Position numbers and translations under genes: made by a program | In this document: positions 26,544-35,372 of the stretch, piece after piece | Position numbering within the stretch: position 1 is the stretch's first letter | Layout: every line of letters starts with the position of its first letter | NCBI GenBank assembly: GCA_964404255.1 | Contig: CAYOJJ010000001.1 | Span: forward strand, 248,001-312,000 | From: JAFDZW01 sp964404255 | GTDB lineage: Bacteria; Bacteroidota; Ignavibacteria; Palsa-1295 | Reading direction: 5' to 3' | Length of the DNA stretch: 64,000 nucleotides | The notes under the pieces: generated by a model | Database searches by the model: none | What the model was told of the DNA's origin: nothing | The model's input: the letters and a program-made list of their open reading frames with translations, nothing else

Positions 26544-26689
26544 AGTGAATTCTGATTATCGTCTTAACACACTACTGGAGCAACCCAGGCTCATTCGGAA
26601 AGTTGTCGATCAGTCCAGGTCATTAATCTATCCCCATAGTATTCTATGATGTCCCAAAGATAAGTTTTCCCTTCGCGGAGAAAATATCG

Positions 26690-26697
26690 TATTTTTG
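26690..26697 (+). promoter_or_regulatory. Putative -7 promoter element of the adenosine deaminase gene
   Basis: TATTTTTG matches TAnnTTTG and lies 29 bases before the ATG at 26727. No convincing -33 box was seen. Confidence 0.4.
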
Positions 26698-26726
26698 AGA
26701 TCTGTTAACAAGCACCTCACTCAACG

Positions 26727-28169
26727 ATGAAACGCTCTGCCCTTGCTCTGTTTCTGTTACTGCCGCTGGTTGTCTTCGCTCAGCATAATGACGAAGCCAC
26801 CGACCGCACCGAAAAATACTTCGATCATATTCGTTCGACCGAATCCGAATTGACCACTTTCTTTCAGGCGATGCCGAAAGGCGGCGACCTGCATAATCAC
26901 TTCACGGGCGCCATTTTCCCTGAAGAATATTATGATATTGCCCGCGATAGCGGCTTCTATGTGAATCTAAATACTTTTTCTCTGTATGCTCCGCAGACCA
27001 ACTCCTACGACCCCGGTGTCGTAAAAATTAAAACCTATACCGGGCCGGTCGATATTCGCACTAACCTTATCGAGAACTGGTCGATCAGGAATTATACATC
27101 CTCCGAAGGCGCTCCGGACGATTTTTTCTTTTCGACATTCGGCAAATTCGGCGCCCTCGTGCCTGGAAACGAGACCAAGTATTTGATGAACCTAAAGAAG
27201 CGCTATATCTCCGAGAATATTCAGTATCTCGAAACGATGTTCCTTCGGGCTACTTACGATCATACTAATAAAGCGCTCGTCGGATATTTAAGCAGCAAGG
27301 ATGCCGATCTCGAAAAGATTCAGGCCGTTCATGATAAAGCAGCGCTTTATAAAGTACTCGATGAGATCTATTCCGAACTTACAACAAAGTACTCTTTTAC
27401 CGATGTGGCAAATTCCTTTTCACAAAATGTAAAAAGCTTGTATGCGAAGTCGGCTCTGCCGAATGGCGCCGATAGCGCACTCGAGCTTCGCTTCCTCAAT
27501 TACTGCTCGCGTACTTTGCCGCCTTCCGATGTGTTCGGCCAGCTAGTACTGAGCTTTCTTTCCTGTGATAATGAGCTTATCGTTGGCGTAAATATTGTGG
27601 CGCCGGAAAATAACCCGACCTCGATGCAGGATTACTGGCTGCATACCATGTACTTTGCTTATCTGCACGAGAAATTCCCGCAGGTAAAATATTCTATGCA
27701 TGCCGGAGAGCTGACAATGAATCAGGTGAAGCCGGAAGACCTGCATTGGCATATCCGCCAGGCAGTGCTTGAAGCCGGGGCGAACCGCATCGGTCATGGA
27801 GTCGATCTTCCTTTTGAGCGCGATTGCCTCGCACTACTCGATACAATGGCCGCGCGAAAAACCGCCATTGAGATCAATCTTACCTCTAATGAATTTATTC
27901 TTGGTGTAAAAGATGGCTTTCACCCCTTCCCGCTGTATTTCAGCCACCATGTACCTATTGTTATCAGCACCGATGATGCCGGTATCCTCAGAACTAATCA
28001 TACCGATCAATTCGTCCTACTTGCAAAAAGGTATTCCGAGGTGAAGTATAAGGATATTAAGCAGTTCGTCTACAATAGTATCGACTACAGTTTCATGCCC
28101 GATGCGAAAAAGAAGACGCTGCATACAAAGCTCGATCAGAAATTCACGGCCTTCGAAAAACAATTCTGA
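26727..28169 (+). CDS. Exported adenosine deaminase-family protein
   Basis: 480 residues with a clear signal peptide (MKRSALALFLLLPLVVFAQ). The metal-dependent hydrolase core has the ADA residues: HxH in KGGDLHNHFTGA (near residue 55), HAGE with the catalytic Glu in YSMHAGELTMN, GHG in RIGHGVDL, and the metal-binding Asp pair in VISTDDAGIL. This architecture resembles secreted adenosine deaminase-related growth-factor (ADGF/ADA2) proteins rather than the cytoplasmic bacterial enzyme. It probably deaminates extracellular adenosine, perhaps for purine salvage, but another deaminase substrate is possible. It ends in a strong bidirectional terminator. Confidence 0.85.
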   Translation: MKRSALALFLLLPLVVFAQHNDEATDRTEKYFDHIRSTESELTTFFQAMPKGGDLHNHFTGAIFPEEYYDIARDSGFYVNLNTFSLYAPQTNSYDPGVVKIKTYTGPVDIRTNLIENWSIRNYTSSEGAPDDFFFSTFGKFGALVPGNETKYLMNLKKRYISENIQYLETMFLRATYDHTNKALVGYLSSKDADLEKIQAVHDKAALYKVLDEIYSELTTKYSFTDVANSFSQNVKSLYAKSALPNGADSALELRFLNYCSRTLPPSDVFGQLVLSFLSCDNELIVGVNIVAPENNPTSMQDYWLHTMYFAYLHEKFPQVKYSMHAGELTMNQVKPEDLHWHIRQAVLEAGANRIGHGVDLPFERDCLALLDTMAARKTAIEINLTSNEFILGVKDGFHPFPLYFSHHVPIVISTDDAGILRTNHTDQFVLLAKRYSEVKYKDIKQFVYNSIDYSFMPDAKKKTLHTKLDQKFTAFEKQF

Positions 28170-28178
28170 CCGTAAATA

Positions 28179-28205
28179 AAAAGAGCCGCTTGTAGCGGCT
28201 CTTTT
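28179..28205. terminator. Bidirectional terminator
   Basis: Perfect 12-bp stem (AAAAGAGCCGCT / AGCGGCTCTTTT) with loop TGT, A-rich before and T-rich after. It lies between the convergent adenosine deaminase and M42 peptidase genes and can serve both. Confidence 0.92.
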
Positions 28206-28221
28206 ATTATTCAACCTATCG

Positions 28222-29292
28222 TCACGGTCTGAAATCCATCTTGCCATTTAGAGCAAGAATGAATTCTGTTAATAGATTCACACAATGATCGATGTCATTT
28301 AAGTCCAGCACTTCGACCGAGGAGTGCAGGTAGCGGGTCGCCGGGCTCAGGACATTGATCGGAATACCGGAGCGGGCCTGGCTGATGGGGTCGGCATCGG
28401 TTGAAGTATGGCCGTTATCGACCTCGACCTGATACGGAATATTTTTATCGACGGCCGTCTTAATCATGAGGTCGCTGATCTTGCGATTATTACGAATACC
28501 GCGTGAGATCACTGCACCTTTGGAAACATCGACCTGTCCCCATAATTCTTTCGAGATACCGGGAGAATCCGTAGCAGGAGTAACATCGAGTGCTACGGCA
28601 AGTGTGGGGTTCAAGTGATACCCCGCCTGACCGGCACCCCAGACCCCTGTCTCTTCCTGAATGGAGCTTACACCATAGACGGTAGCCTTAAGTTCATTAC
28701 GGCGGCCATGTAAATTCTTCAATACTTCGGCTACGATATAAATGCCAATTCTATTGTCGAAACAGCGGGCGGTGGCACGGGTATCGATGAGGCGGTTATA
28801 CCCTTCGCCATAGATCGCCACATCACCGATAGCAACATACTTCTCGGCTTCTTCTCTGTTGGTTGCACCAATATCGATCCAGACATCGGTATAGGTGATC
28901 TTCTTTGCGCCGCTATCGTCCTTCATGTGATGCGGGGCTGTGCGGCCGACAACTCCGTGCACTACTCCACCGGTCTTCGAGGAGAAGATACGTACTCGGT
29001 GAGATGGTAGAATTGCCGGATCGACACCACCTACGCGAGAGACATACAAAAATCCGTCGGAATTGATATAGCGGATGACAAGGCCGATCTCATCGGCATG
29101 ACCGACGATCAGAATAGAAATATCTTCCGTGCCTTTGAGCGTTGCAATGTTATTGCCGTGACCAATGACCTCGATCGAATCCGAGTACGGCTTAACGGCA
29201 TCGCGCCAGAGGCTCTGCACATTCTCTTCGTAGTTCGAGACACCCGGCGTTTCAATAAGTTTTTGTAGGAATTGCTCCTGTGATTGATTCAT
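28222..29292 (-). CDS. M42-family aminopeptidase
   Basis: 356 residues, cytoplasmic, no signal peptide. Metal and catalytic residues of M42 peptidases are all visible: VGHADEIGLVI, RCFDNRIGIYIV, QEETGVWGAGQ with the catalytic Glu, ALDVTPATDS and the final TRYLHSSVEVL histidine. The family forms tetrahedral dodecamers that trim N-terminal residues of peptides, with specificity ranging over glutamyl, leucyl and lysyl. Specificity here is not known. It is transcribed toward the shared terminator and is divergent from the exported protein at 29420. Confidence 0.9.
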   Translation of the reverse strand: MNQSQEQFLQKLIETPGVSNYEENVQSLWRDAVKPYSDSIEVIGHGNNIATLKGTEDISILIVGHADEIGLVIRYINSDGFLYVSRVGGVDPAILPSHRVRIFSSKTGGVVHGVVGRTAPHHMKDDSGAKKITYTDVWIDIGATNREEAEKYVAIGDVAIYGEGYNRLIDTRATARCFDNRIGIYIVAEVLKNLHGRRNELKATVYGVSSIQEETGVWGAGQAGYHLNPTLAVALDVTPATDSPGISKELWGQVDVSKGAVISRGIRNNRKISDLMIKTAVDKNIPYQVEVDNGHTSTDADPISQARSGIPINVLSPATRYLHSSVEVLDLNDIDHCVNLLTEFILALNGKMDFRP

Positions 29293-29400
29293 CTATTGTT
29301 CTCATAAAAATGTATCGCATGGTTAACGCTCGTTTACCGAGAGAGTTTCCCCCGCAATTTCCCAGAACTTGTAGATGGTAACAGAGGGATTGCTATCGCG

Positions 29401-29408
29401 TATGTTTG
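29401..29408 (+). promoter_or_regulatory. Putative -7 promoter element
   Basis: TATGTTTG is an exact TAnnTTTG match, 11 bases before the ATG at 29420. It lies within the longer frame that starts at 29375, which supports the later start. The predicted leader is very short. Confidence 0.4.
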
Positions 29409-29419
29409 TAGAGACGACC

Positions 29420-30169
29420 ATGAGAACATTTTCTATTTTTATCGGCGCGCTGCTCTGCAGCCTCGTTCTTCCGTTACGCGATACGCTTTGTTTTTCAACT
29501 CCTGACCCGACCCATTTCCGTCTGCTGCTGACAACCGATTCCAATGCCGGCGGGCGCCACCTCGATGTCTGGACCGTACTTCCACAAGCGAACGATCCTA
29601 AACATCCGAACCTTGCTTTTATTAATGCGAAGGTGTATATCGATGGAATAGCTTTACCGGTCAATGATGGTACGGGCGGGCAGGTTAATTTTAAGGATGG
29701 GCATGTACCGGATTCGGTCACTATTCTTGTCGTTCAGGGAAAAGATTCTGCGTTGTTCAGGCTTCCTATCCCCCATTCGATGATGGAGCTGCGGCCGGTA
29801 GTTCATCGGTCTTCGATCGCTACCTACATCAATATCATTCAGCGACAACTCGGGCCGAGCGATGAAGCCGACGTCTTTTTTTCCATTCCCCCGGATGATA
29901 AAAATCCCCATCTTCCGGCACGATTGAAAGCTACCCGGCACTCGGTAGAACTTGCTCCGAGCAGAGGAACACCCGGCGATATCCATTCCGAATTCTATGC
30001 CGTCCCGGCAAAACTCGATACGGGATCATATCTTTTACAAATTACGGTCGATAATGGAATAACGGCCATTTCCCCTTTTAGATCTTCCGTTAAAAAGGAG
30101 CGGCAGCCGGTGTTCGAATCAGTGGCTATAACCCATACAGAAAAAACTATTACTCTTGTAGATCCCTAA
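29420..30169 (+). CDS. Exported protein of unknown function
   Basis: 249 residues. The chosen ATG gives a signal peptide (MRTFSIFIGALLCSLVLPL...DTLCFS) cut near residue 26; earlier in-frame starts at 29375 would hide it. The mature part is beta-rich with Pro- and Asp-rich loops (TPDPTHFRLLLTTDSNAGG, VWTVLPQANDP), suggesting an immunoglobulin-like or surface-exposed domain. No family was recognised. Neighbours give no functional clue: an M42 peptidase upstream on the other strand and an MsrB gene converging downstream. Confidence 0.65.
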   Translation: MRTFSIFIGALLCSLVLPLRDTLCFSTPDPTHFRLLLTTDSNAGGRHLDVWTVLPQANDPKHPNLAFINAKVYIDGIALPVNDGTGGQVNFKDGHVPDSVTILVVQGKDSALFRLPIPHSMMELRPVVHRSSIATYINIIQRQLGPSDEADVFFSIPPDDKNPHLPARLKATRHSVELAPSRGTPGDIHSEFYAVPAKLDTGSYLLQITVDNGITAISPFRSSVKKERQPVFESVAITHTEKTITLVDP

Positions 30170-30222
30170 CACAGCTCCATAGAGAGCATCAGCGCGTTCT
30201 AAAGCATTGTACATTGTAAGCC

Positions 30223-30729
30223 TTATCGCTTTTCAAAATTCAGCGACGCAGAGTTCATGCAATAGCGAAGGCCGGTCGGCTTTGGACCGTCATCGAAGAC
30301 ATGACCAAGGTGAGCGCCGCAATTCGAGCACACTACTTCCGTACGCTCCATACCATAGCTGTTATCCGATCTATTGACTACCGCTTTTTCATTGATAGGT
30401 TTATAAAAACTCGGCCAGCCGGTCCCGGATTCGAACTTCGTTTTTGAATCGAAGAGCTTCTGCCCGCAGACAATACATGTGTACGTACCGTCTTCATGAT
30501 TATCCCAGTACTTGCCGGTATACGCTCGCTCGGTGCCTTGCTCCTGGGTAACGTTATATTGTTCGGGTGTGAGGCGTTTACGTAGTTCGCTTTGGCTGAA
30601 GGTTTTGCGCGGCCTGAACTTCATCGAATCGGCAGTACTATTTCCTGCAGTAGATTTTCCGCAGGAAGAGGATGATCCAAGTACGGCAATCAAACCGATG
30701 ATAATGAGTAATACGCGAGTCGCTTTCAT
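30223..30729 (-). CDS. msrB: Exported lipoprotein peptide-methionine-(R)-S-oxide reductase
   Basis: 168 residues. The signal peptide ends in a lipobox (LGSSSSCGKS, Cys near residue 23), so it acts outside the cytoplasm. The MsrB domain has two zinc CxxC pairs (CIVC, CSNC), the FESGTGWPSFY block, and the catalytic Cys in GLRYCMNSASL. It repairs R-methionine sulfoxide in periplasmic or surface proteins. A second, leaderless copy lies at 32491, giving one enzyme for each compartment. Confidence 0.93.
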   Translation of the reverse strand: MKATRVLLIIIGLIAVLGSSSSCGKSTAGNSTADSMKFRPRKTFSQSELRKRLTPEQYNVTQEQGTERAYTGKYWDNHEDGTYTCIVCGQKLFDSKTKFESGTGWPSFYKPINEKAVVNRSDNSYGMERTEVVCSNCGAHLGHVFDDGPKPTGLRYCMNSASLNFEKR

Positions 30730-30737
30730 ATTCTTAT

Positions 30738-30745
30738 TAATTTTG
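30738..30745 (+). promoter_or_regulatory. Putative -7 promoter element of elbB
   Basis: TAATTTTG on the plus strand matches TAnnTTTG and lies about 50 bases before the elbB ATG at 30795, between the divergent msrB and elbB genes. Confidence 0.35.
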
Positions 30746-30794
30746 TAGTAGATACAACGTCTTATCGTTGCCAGATTTAATAGTACGAGCAGTT

Positions 30795-31457
30795 ATGAAA
30801 ACAGTTGCAGTCATTCTCTCAGGATGCGGCTACCTCGATGGAGCCGAGATCCGCGAATCCGTCGCCACCTTATTGGCGCTTGCCAAACGCAAAGCCACGG
30901 TGCATATCTTTGCGCCCGATGCACCACAGACCGTTGTTACGAATCACTTAAGTGCGAAAGCTACCCCGGAGACACGTAATATGCTTATCGAAGCAGCCCG
31001 CATTGCCCGGGGAAAGATCAGCCCGCTTTCCGAACTTCCCGATCTCGATTACGATGCCATGATCCTGCCCGGCGGCTTTGGGGTTGCAAAAAACCTTTGT
31101 ACGTTCGCTAACGATGGCGCTGCCGGCAAGATCCTCTTTCCCGAACTCGAACGCGATATAAAGGGAATGTATCAGGATGGCAGGCCGATCGGAGCTATTT
31201 GCATTTCTCCCGCTCTTATAGCTCTTGCCCTAAAAGGAGAGAAGCTGGAATTGACCCTTGGCGCCGATAATGGCGCTGCCGACGAAATAAGAAAGCTTGG
31301 CCATACCCACATTGTTACTACTCCTTCAGAGATCCATATCGACGAAGCCCACAAGATCGTTACGACCCCGGCTTATATGTATGACGATGCCGCGATCGAC
31401 GAAGTTTTTACCGGTATCGATGCCCTGGTCGAAGCAGTGCTCTCAATGACGCATTAA
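30795..31457 (+). CDS. elbB: ElbB-type DJ-1/PfpI-family protein
   Basis: 220 residues. The class I amidotransferase-like fold shows MKTVAVILSGCGYLDGAEIRE at the start, the LPGGFGVAKNLCTFA block, and the nucleophile elbow GAICISPALIA with the Cys. These match ElbB, a glyoxalase-type (glyoxalase III) enzyme whose gene was first linked to isoprenoid synthesis. It would detoxify glyoxal-like aldehydes. ATG 30795 is used; an upstream frame start at 30768 is less likely. It overlaps the convergent potassium channel gene by 4 bases. Confidence 0.9.
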   Translation: MKTVAVILSGCGYLDGAEIRESVATLLALAKRKATVHIFAPDAPQTVVTNHLSAKATPETRNMLIEAARIARGKISPLSELPDLDYDAMILPGGFGVAKNLCTFANDGAAGKILFPELERDIKGMYQDGRPIGAICISPALIALALKGEKLELTLGADNGAADEIRKLGHTHIVTTPSEIHIDEAHKIVTTPAYMYDDAAIDEVFTGIDALVEAVLSMTH

Positions 31458-32485
31458 AAATTCTTCGAAGTAAATTCGGGAGCGGCAACTTCGATGGGCG
31501 GAAGATCGATAAGATCGAACGCATCGATCTTTTCAAGATCGAGTACGCTCGTCCCGTCGTCATCGGTTGAAATAGCCGAGACGAATTTTGCTCCGTAAAT
31601 AATCTCATTGTGAACGTATGAGCTGCGGGAATAGACCGTCTGCGAATACGTCTCATCGTACGCTTTAATCTGCACCATCACTTCCGAATCTCCGGCGATG
31701 ATCTCTTCGCGCGTATAACCGAAGAGCGGGCTGGCTTCGCTGATTGGATGAACGATCGTCCAACTCGATGCCAGGACACTTACCCGTTGCAATTCCAGCG
31801 GCAAGGTATAAAATTTTCTCGATAATCCTCCGCTTTCCGAAAGCTCATTACGCGAGAGAATCATCAAGGCTTCGAGCTCGATAAGCTGGTTACGCCTGCC
31901 ATTGGCCAGACGCACCATTACCCCCCGGCCTCCTTTATAGGGAGCAACGACGGCTGTCTTACTATAAATAATATTTGCATCCGGATGCGAAAAGCGCCCA
32001 TATAATAAACCGGTAGCCATCGCAAAAGAAAGCAGGCCGAGCATTGATTCTATGGCCGCCACCAGGCTCGTTGAAAAACCTACTGGGCTAATACGCCCAT
32101 AACCGAGGGTCGTCAGTGTTTGAGTACTAAAGAAGAACGCTTCGCTGAATTGATCGAAGAAGGTATCGCCGATCATACCATGCAAATGCTCTACCCCGAG
32201 CAAATAATAAAGAATGGCAAAAACAAGATTTGTGGCGATAAATACAATAAAGAGCATCAGGAAGAACTTGCTCCATCTCATTGTCACGAGCGAGTGAAAA
32301 GAGTTATTGAAGAAGTTCTGGCGCTCGCCGATGCGGCGTACATTAAATGTTCCATCCTGCCGGACCAGGCGTTGGCCACTATAGGTCGGACGCGTACCGA
32401 AGCCAAGCTCCGCCGCTTCGGCAGGCTTTTGGCCGTCGTGTTGTTTTGGGCGCAACAATACTCTATTCTTCGATCGGTAAATCAT
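31454..32485 (-). CDS. KirBac-type inward-rectifier potassium channel
   Basis: 343 residues. Two membrane helices flank a pore loop with the selectivity filter TLGYG (residues about 126-130). The first helix is WSKFFLMLFIVFIATNLVF and the second follows VGFSTSLVAAIESMLGLL. The C-terminal cytoplasmic immunoglobulin-like domain (from NIIYSKTAVVAPYKGGRG on) is full length. An N-terminal slide helix and tail of about 60 residues are present. It conducts K+ and is probably gated by lipids or ligands on the cytoplasmic domain. It starts 5 bases after the stop of the upstream msrB, so they probably share one transcript. Confidence 0.93.
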   Translation of the reverse strand: MIYRSKNRVLLRPKQHDGQKPAEAAELGFGTRPTYSGQRLVRQDGTFNVRRIGERQNFFNNSFHSLVTMRWSKFFLMLFIVFIATNLVFAILYYLLGVEHLHGMIGDTFFDQFSEAFFFSTQTLTTLGYGRISPVGFSTSLVAAIESMLGLLSFAMATGLLYGRFSHPDANIIYSKTAVVAPYKGGRGVMVRLANGRRNQLIELEALMILSRNELSESGGLSRKFYTLPLELQRVSVLASSWTIVHPISEASPLFGYTREEIIAGDSEVMVQIKAYDETYSQTVYSRSSYVHNEIIYGAKFVSAISTDDDGTSVLDLEKIDAFDLIDLPPIEVAAPEFTSKNF

Positions 32486-32490
32486 TGTCG

Positions 32491-32901
32491 TTACTTTGCT
32501 TCGGTTTCTCCTTCTTTAAAGACAAGCGAGGCGGAATTGATGCAGTACCGTAAATGTGTGGGCGGCGGCCCGTCATCGAAGACATGGCCAAGATGCGCGC
32601 CACAGGTAGCGCAGGTAATTTCTTTACGGTACATTCCGAAAGATAAATCGACGGATTCTTTAATGGCTACATCCTTCGTCGGCTGGTAAAAACTCGGCCA
32701 GCCGCAGCCGGATTCGAATTTTGCTTCCGAGGCAAAAAGCGGCGTATCGCAGACCACGCAGTGATATATGCCCTTCTTGTGGTTATTCCAATACTCCCCG
32801 GTGAAGGCTCGTTCGGTACCTTTTTCCTGGGTCACATGATATTGCATCGGCGTCAGGCGCTCTCTGAGCTCCTCATCGCTAAAAATCTTCTTGGTTTCCA
32901 T
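32491..32901 (-). CDS. msrB: Cytoplasmic peptide-methionine-(R)-S-oxide reductase
   Basis: 136 residues without a signal peptide. Two zinc CxxC pairs (CVVC, CATC), the FESGCGWPSFYQP block and the catalytic Cys in LRYCINSASL are present. It repairs methionine-R-sulfoxide in cytoplasmic proteins. It is very similar along its length to the lipoprotein copy at 30223, 2 kb away, which suggests duplication. It lies immediately upstream of the KirBac gene. Confidence 0.94.
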   Translation of the reverse strand: METKKIFSDEELRERLTPMQYHVTQEKGTERAFTGEYWNNHKKGIYHCVVCDTPLFASEAKFESGCGWPSFYQPTKDVAIKESVDLSFGMYRKEITCATCGAHLGHVFDDGPPPTHLRYCINSASLVFKEGETEAK

Positions 32902-33035
32902 TTGGGTGGTAATTCAGTAGCCTACATAGTACGAATATACCACCGAAGCGTTACAAGCCGCTTATACTGTGAAAGAGGCCCCGTTTCTTTATTTGTACTG
33001 TTCGGAAAGGCCGTTTTGGACTTCTTATAAATAAC

Positions 33036-33071
33036 AACTCCTTCCCTCTTGTGCGAAAGAAGGAAGGAGTT
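33036..33071 (-). terminator. Terminator-like hairpin
   Basis: Arms AACTCCTTCC (33036-33045) and GGAAGGAGTT (33062-33071) are fully complementary, with a 16-base loop that can pair further. On the minus strand it follows the stop of the T9SS cargo gene at 33098 and is followed by GTTATTTAT, so it is likely its terminator. Confidence 0.7.
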
Positions 33072-33097
33072 AATTAAGAAATTAACGACGTATCAGA

Positions 33098-34324
33098 TCA
33101 ATTTATCAATAATTTCCCATGCCCCATCTGCTTATTACCCTCTGAAACTCCCTCCCAGAAATATACCCCGTTTGAAAGCGAGGCCATGGAAACTTCATGC
33201 TGGCCCTGCAGGTCTTTTTGCAGGACTTTGCGACCGAGATTATCATAGATCGCTATCGAATTCATTCCGGCATCTTCGGCCAGGTGCAGTACCTTTCCGG
33301 CATCGATACCAGCAACCATCTCGCGCTCGGAAGAAGGGATATAGACCGATTCCTGTGGTGTATTTATGAACAGTACTCCGTTCTGGCCACCAACGAGTTC
33401 TTTGCCATCCGGCGAAAGCGCCATCATGGTAAATACCTGGTCTTTATTATAATAATCTGTTTTCCAGCTTTCACCGCCATCGGTACTTTTTACGATGCGC
33501 CCGTTTTGATTCACGGCGTACCCCGTATTGTTATCGTGAAAATCAATAGCGATGAACACACTGCTATCAGTGCCTTCATAAACCCGTTTCCAGCTATTGC
33601 CGCCATCAACTGTTTTATAGATGGCATCCTGGCCATCGGAGCCGGCATAGAAGCCTGTGCGATCATCGAGAAACTTCAACCCCCCAATGCTTCTGGTTTG
33701 ATCGAAATCTTTAAGCAGCGACCAGCTCAAACCACCATCGGTCGATTTATAGATCTTATCGGCAAGACTGGGAATAAAACCGCCTGCGGCATAACCGGTC
33801 ATCGCATTAGGAAAATTTAAGTATCGATACACCAGTGTATCGTTACCGGTATCCGCCGCTTTCCAAAATTTTCCGGCATTAACTGTTTTAATAATAAGGC
33901 CGTTAAACCCGCAGGCAACTATAGTATCAACCCCCAGTTGCTTTACCGCATATAATCCGAGCGAAGAAGAGAAATTAATATTATTCCAATTATCGCCGCC
34001 ATCGAATGACTGCATGAGCAGTGCACAACCGCAGGTCGGATCATAACCCGCTACATAGGCTACATCTTTCGAGATAGAACTGACACCGAATAAAAAATAA
34101 TCGTCAACCACACCCCAAATATCCTTGAAGTGCATCCCCCCATCGGTCGATTTGAAGATAGTAACATTTCCATTTCCCCAGGCGCTCAGGTAGGCGGTCA
34201 TGGTATCGCCAAAAGCTCCGCCATAATAACTTTGGGGTAACGGCGCTCCCAACGAATGCCATTGCGATTCGGCGGCAGTGCTGACAAGCAGCAGACAAAG
34301 AGAAAAAAGTACCGATGTTTTCAT
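33098..34324 (-). CDS. BNR/YCF48-like beta-propeller protein with T9SS sorting domain
   Basis: 408 residues. The signal peptide starts at ATG 34324 (MKTSVLFSLCLLLVSTAAES), preceded by a CGAGGAAC ribosome site. The middle is a set of repeats with a common pattern, such as IYKSTDGGLSWSLLKD, IYKTVDGGNSWKRVYEG and IVKSTDGGESWKTDYY, typical of BNR or YCF48-type beta propellers. The last 80 residues form a type A T9SS C-terminal domain (NSIAIYDNLGRKVLQKDL, then SLSNGVYFWEGVSEGNK). It should be exported by the type IX system and attached or released at the cell surface. Substrate unknown. Confidence 0.85.
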   Translation of the reverse strand: MKTSVLFSLCLLLVSTAAESQWHSLGAPLPQSYYGGAFGDTMTAYLSAWGNGNVTIFKSTDGGMHFKDIWGVVDDYFLFGVSSISKDVAYVAGYDPTCGCALLMQSFDGGDNWNNINFSSSLGLYAVKQLGVDTIVACGFNGLIIKTVNAGKFWKAADTGNDTLVYRYLNFPNAMTGYAAGGFIPSLADKIYKSTDGGLSWSLLKDFDQTRSIGGLKFLDDRTGFYAGSDGQDAIYKTVDGGNSWKRVYEGTDSSVFIAIDFHDNNTGYAVNQNGRIVKSTDGGESWKTDYYNKDQVFTMMALSPDGKELVGGQNGVLFINTPQESVYIPSSEREMVAGIDAGKVLHLAEDAGMNSIAIYDNLGRKVLQKDLQGQHEVSMASLSNGVYFWEGVSEGNKQMGHGKLLIN

Positions 34325-34560
34325 GATGTTCCTCGTGATGATTCGAATGATCGATGATAACCGAACGATATACACTCCCTGCCGGGGAAGCATAGGATAT
34401 ATCGAAACTATACCTGTTGATATACTCCACGAGGAATAACTGGATTCAGCAACTCCTTCTCAGGAATTGCTTATCAGACAAGCACAAAAGGAATGAGCAA
34501 AAACCGATAAAAAACGAGGAATAAATCTATTGGAATCAATATATTTCGATCCCCAATTTA

Positions 34561-34938
34561 TTATAAACCTGACCAATGGTAAGCAATAATGGTGCCGGTA
34601 GTATTGATGGTAAAACTGCGTTCAACCGTTTTTGAATGTTTCGTCGGACGGGAAATATGAGTCCTTCCCCAGCTATCATACCAGACATATCCCGGAGATG
34701 AAGAAGACTGGGTATAACGATAGGTAAGCTCGCGAGAACCATCCATTGTTTTGTAGGTCCGGTTGGGAGCGCCCCAACGGGCGACAAGATCGGTCTCGGA
34801 TTTACCAACCCAGCTTTTCATTGCCGTTTCAATTTCTTCGCGGCGCGCTGCTTCGGAGGGGCCACAGCTATTTACGGTAATAGCAGCTAATAGAATTAAT
34901 AAAAATAGACGTACCGATAGAATGGAATTCTTATTCAT
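34561..34938 (-). CDS. Small exported lipoprotein
   Basis: 125 residues with a signal peptide and lipobox (ITVNSCGP, Cys near residue 25). The mature part has VGKSETDLVARWGAPNRTY and GSRELTYRYT, a pattern seen in SmpA/OmlA-like and other small envelope lipoproteins (conserved Trp-Gly-x-Pro, then an aromatic strand). No function is known. Start codon lies 2 bases after the stop of the preceding gene, so it belongs to the operon that begins with the Fe-S oxidoreductase. Confidence 0.75.
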   Translation of the reverse strand: MNKNSILSVRLFLLILLAAITVNSCGPSEAARREEIETAMKSWVGKSETDLVARWGAPNRTYKTMDGSRELTYRYTQSSSSPGYVWYDSWGRTHISRPTKHSKTVERSFTINTTGTIIAYHWSGL

Positions 34939-34940
34939 AC

Positions 34941-35372
34941 TTACTTTGACGGATATTTCTTTTTCATTCCCTGATAAGCGGTACGTACTATCTGGGAAAG
35001 GACTTTCTCATCGACATCGGAAAGTTTCGTAATGTACAAACACCCTTTGCTCATCTTATGCTTCCCAAGTTTTTCGAGAAGGGTATCGAGCAATCCGCTG
35101 CCGGCCATGACATAAAATGTCATCTTCCCTTTGCGCGGAGAAAACCCAACGAGCGGCGCATCACCTTCACGGCCGCTTTCATAGACATAGTGATAGGATC
35201 CAAAACCAATAATAGCAGGTCCCCACATCACCGCCTTTTCGCCGGTGGCTTCTTTCATAAGTTTCAAAGCCTTCTTGCTATCGGCACGCTGCGCCTCATC
35301 TTCCACCGAGTTGATAAAATCCGTTACACTGGCTTTGGTTGCGACCGTTTGGTTTTCGTTCTTCTTTGCCAT
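34941..35372 (-). CDS. DUF1801 domain protein
   Basis: 143 residues. The sequence has the DUF1801 (YdhG-like) marks: a helical start with VTDFINSVEDEAQRADSKK, then MWGPAIIGFGSYHYVYESGR and VGFSPRKGKMTFYVM, and an ending with KGCLYITKLSDVDEKVLSQIV. The fold is a small alpha-beta YdhG/CyaY-like domain with no assigned activity. ATG 35372 is used; its A overlaps the stop (TGATG) of the preceding gene, which indicates translational coupling to it. Confidence 0.85.
   Translation of the reverse strand: MAKKNENQTVATKASVTDFINSVEDEAQRADSKKALKLMKEATGEKAVMWGPAIIGFGSYHYVYESGREGDAPLVGFSPRKGKMTFYVMAGSGLLDTLLEKLGKHKMSKGCLYITKLSDVDEKVLSQIVRTAYQGMKKKYPSK

Noticed and set aside
30111..30119. GTTCGAATC resembling a tRNA T-loop
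   Set aside because: Falls within an exported-protein gene and no acceptor stem or anticodon arm can be drawn around it.
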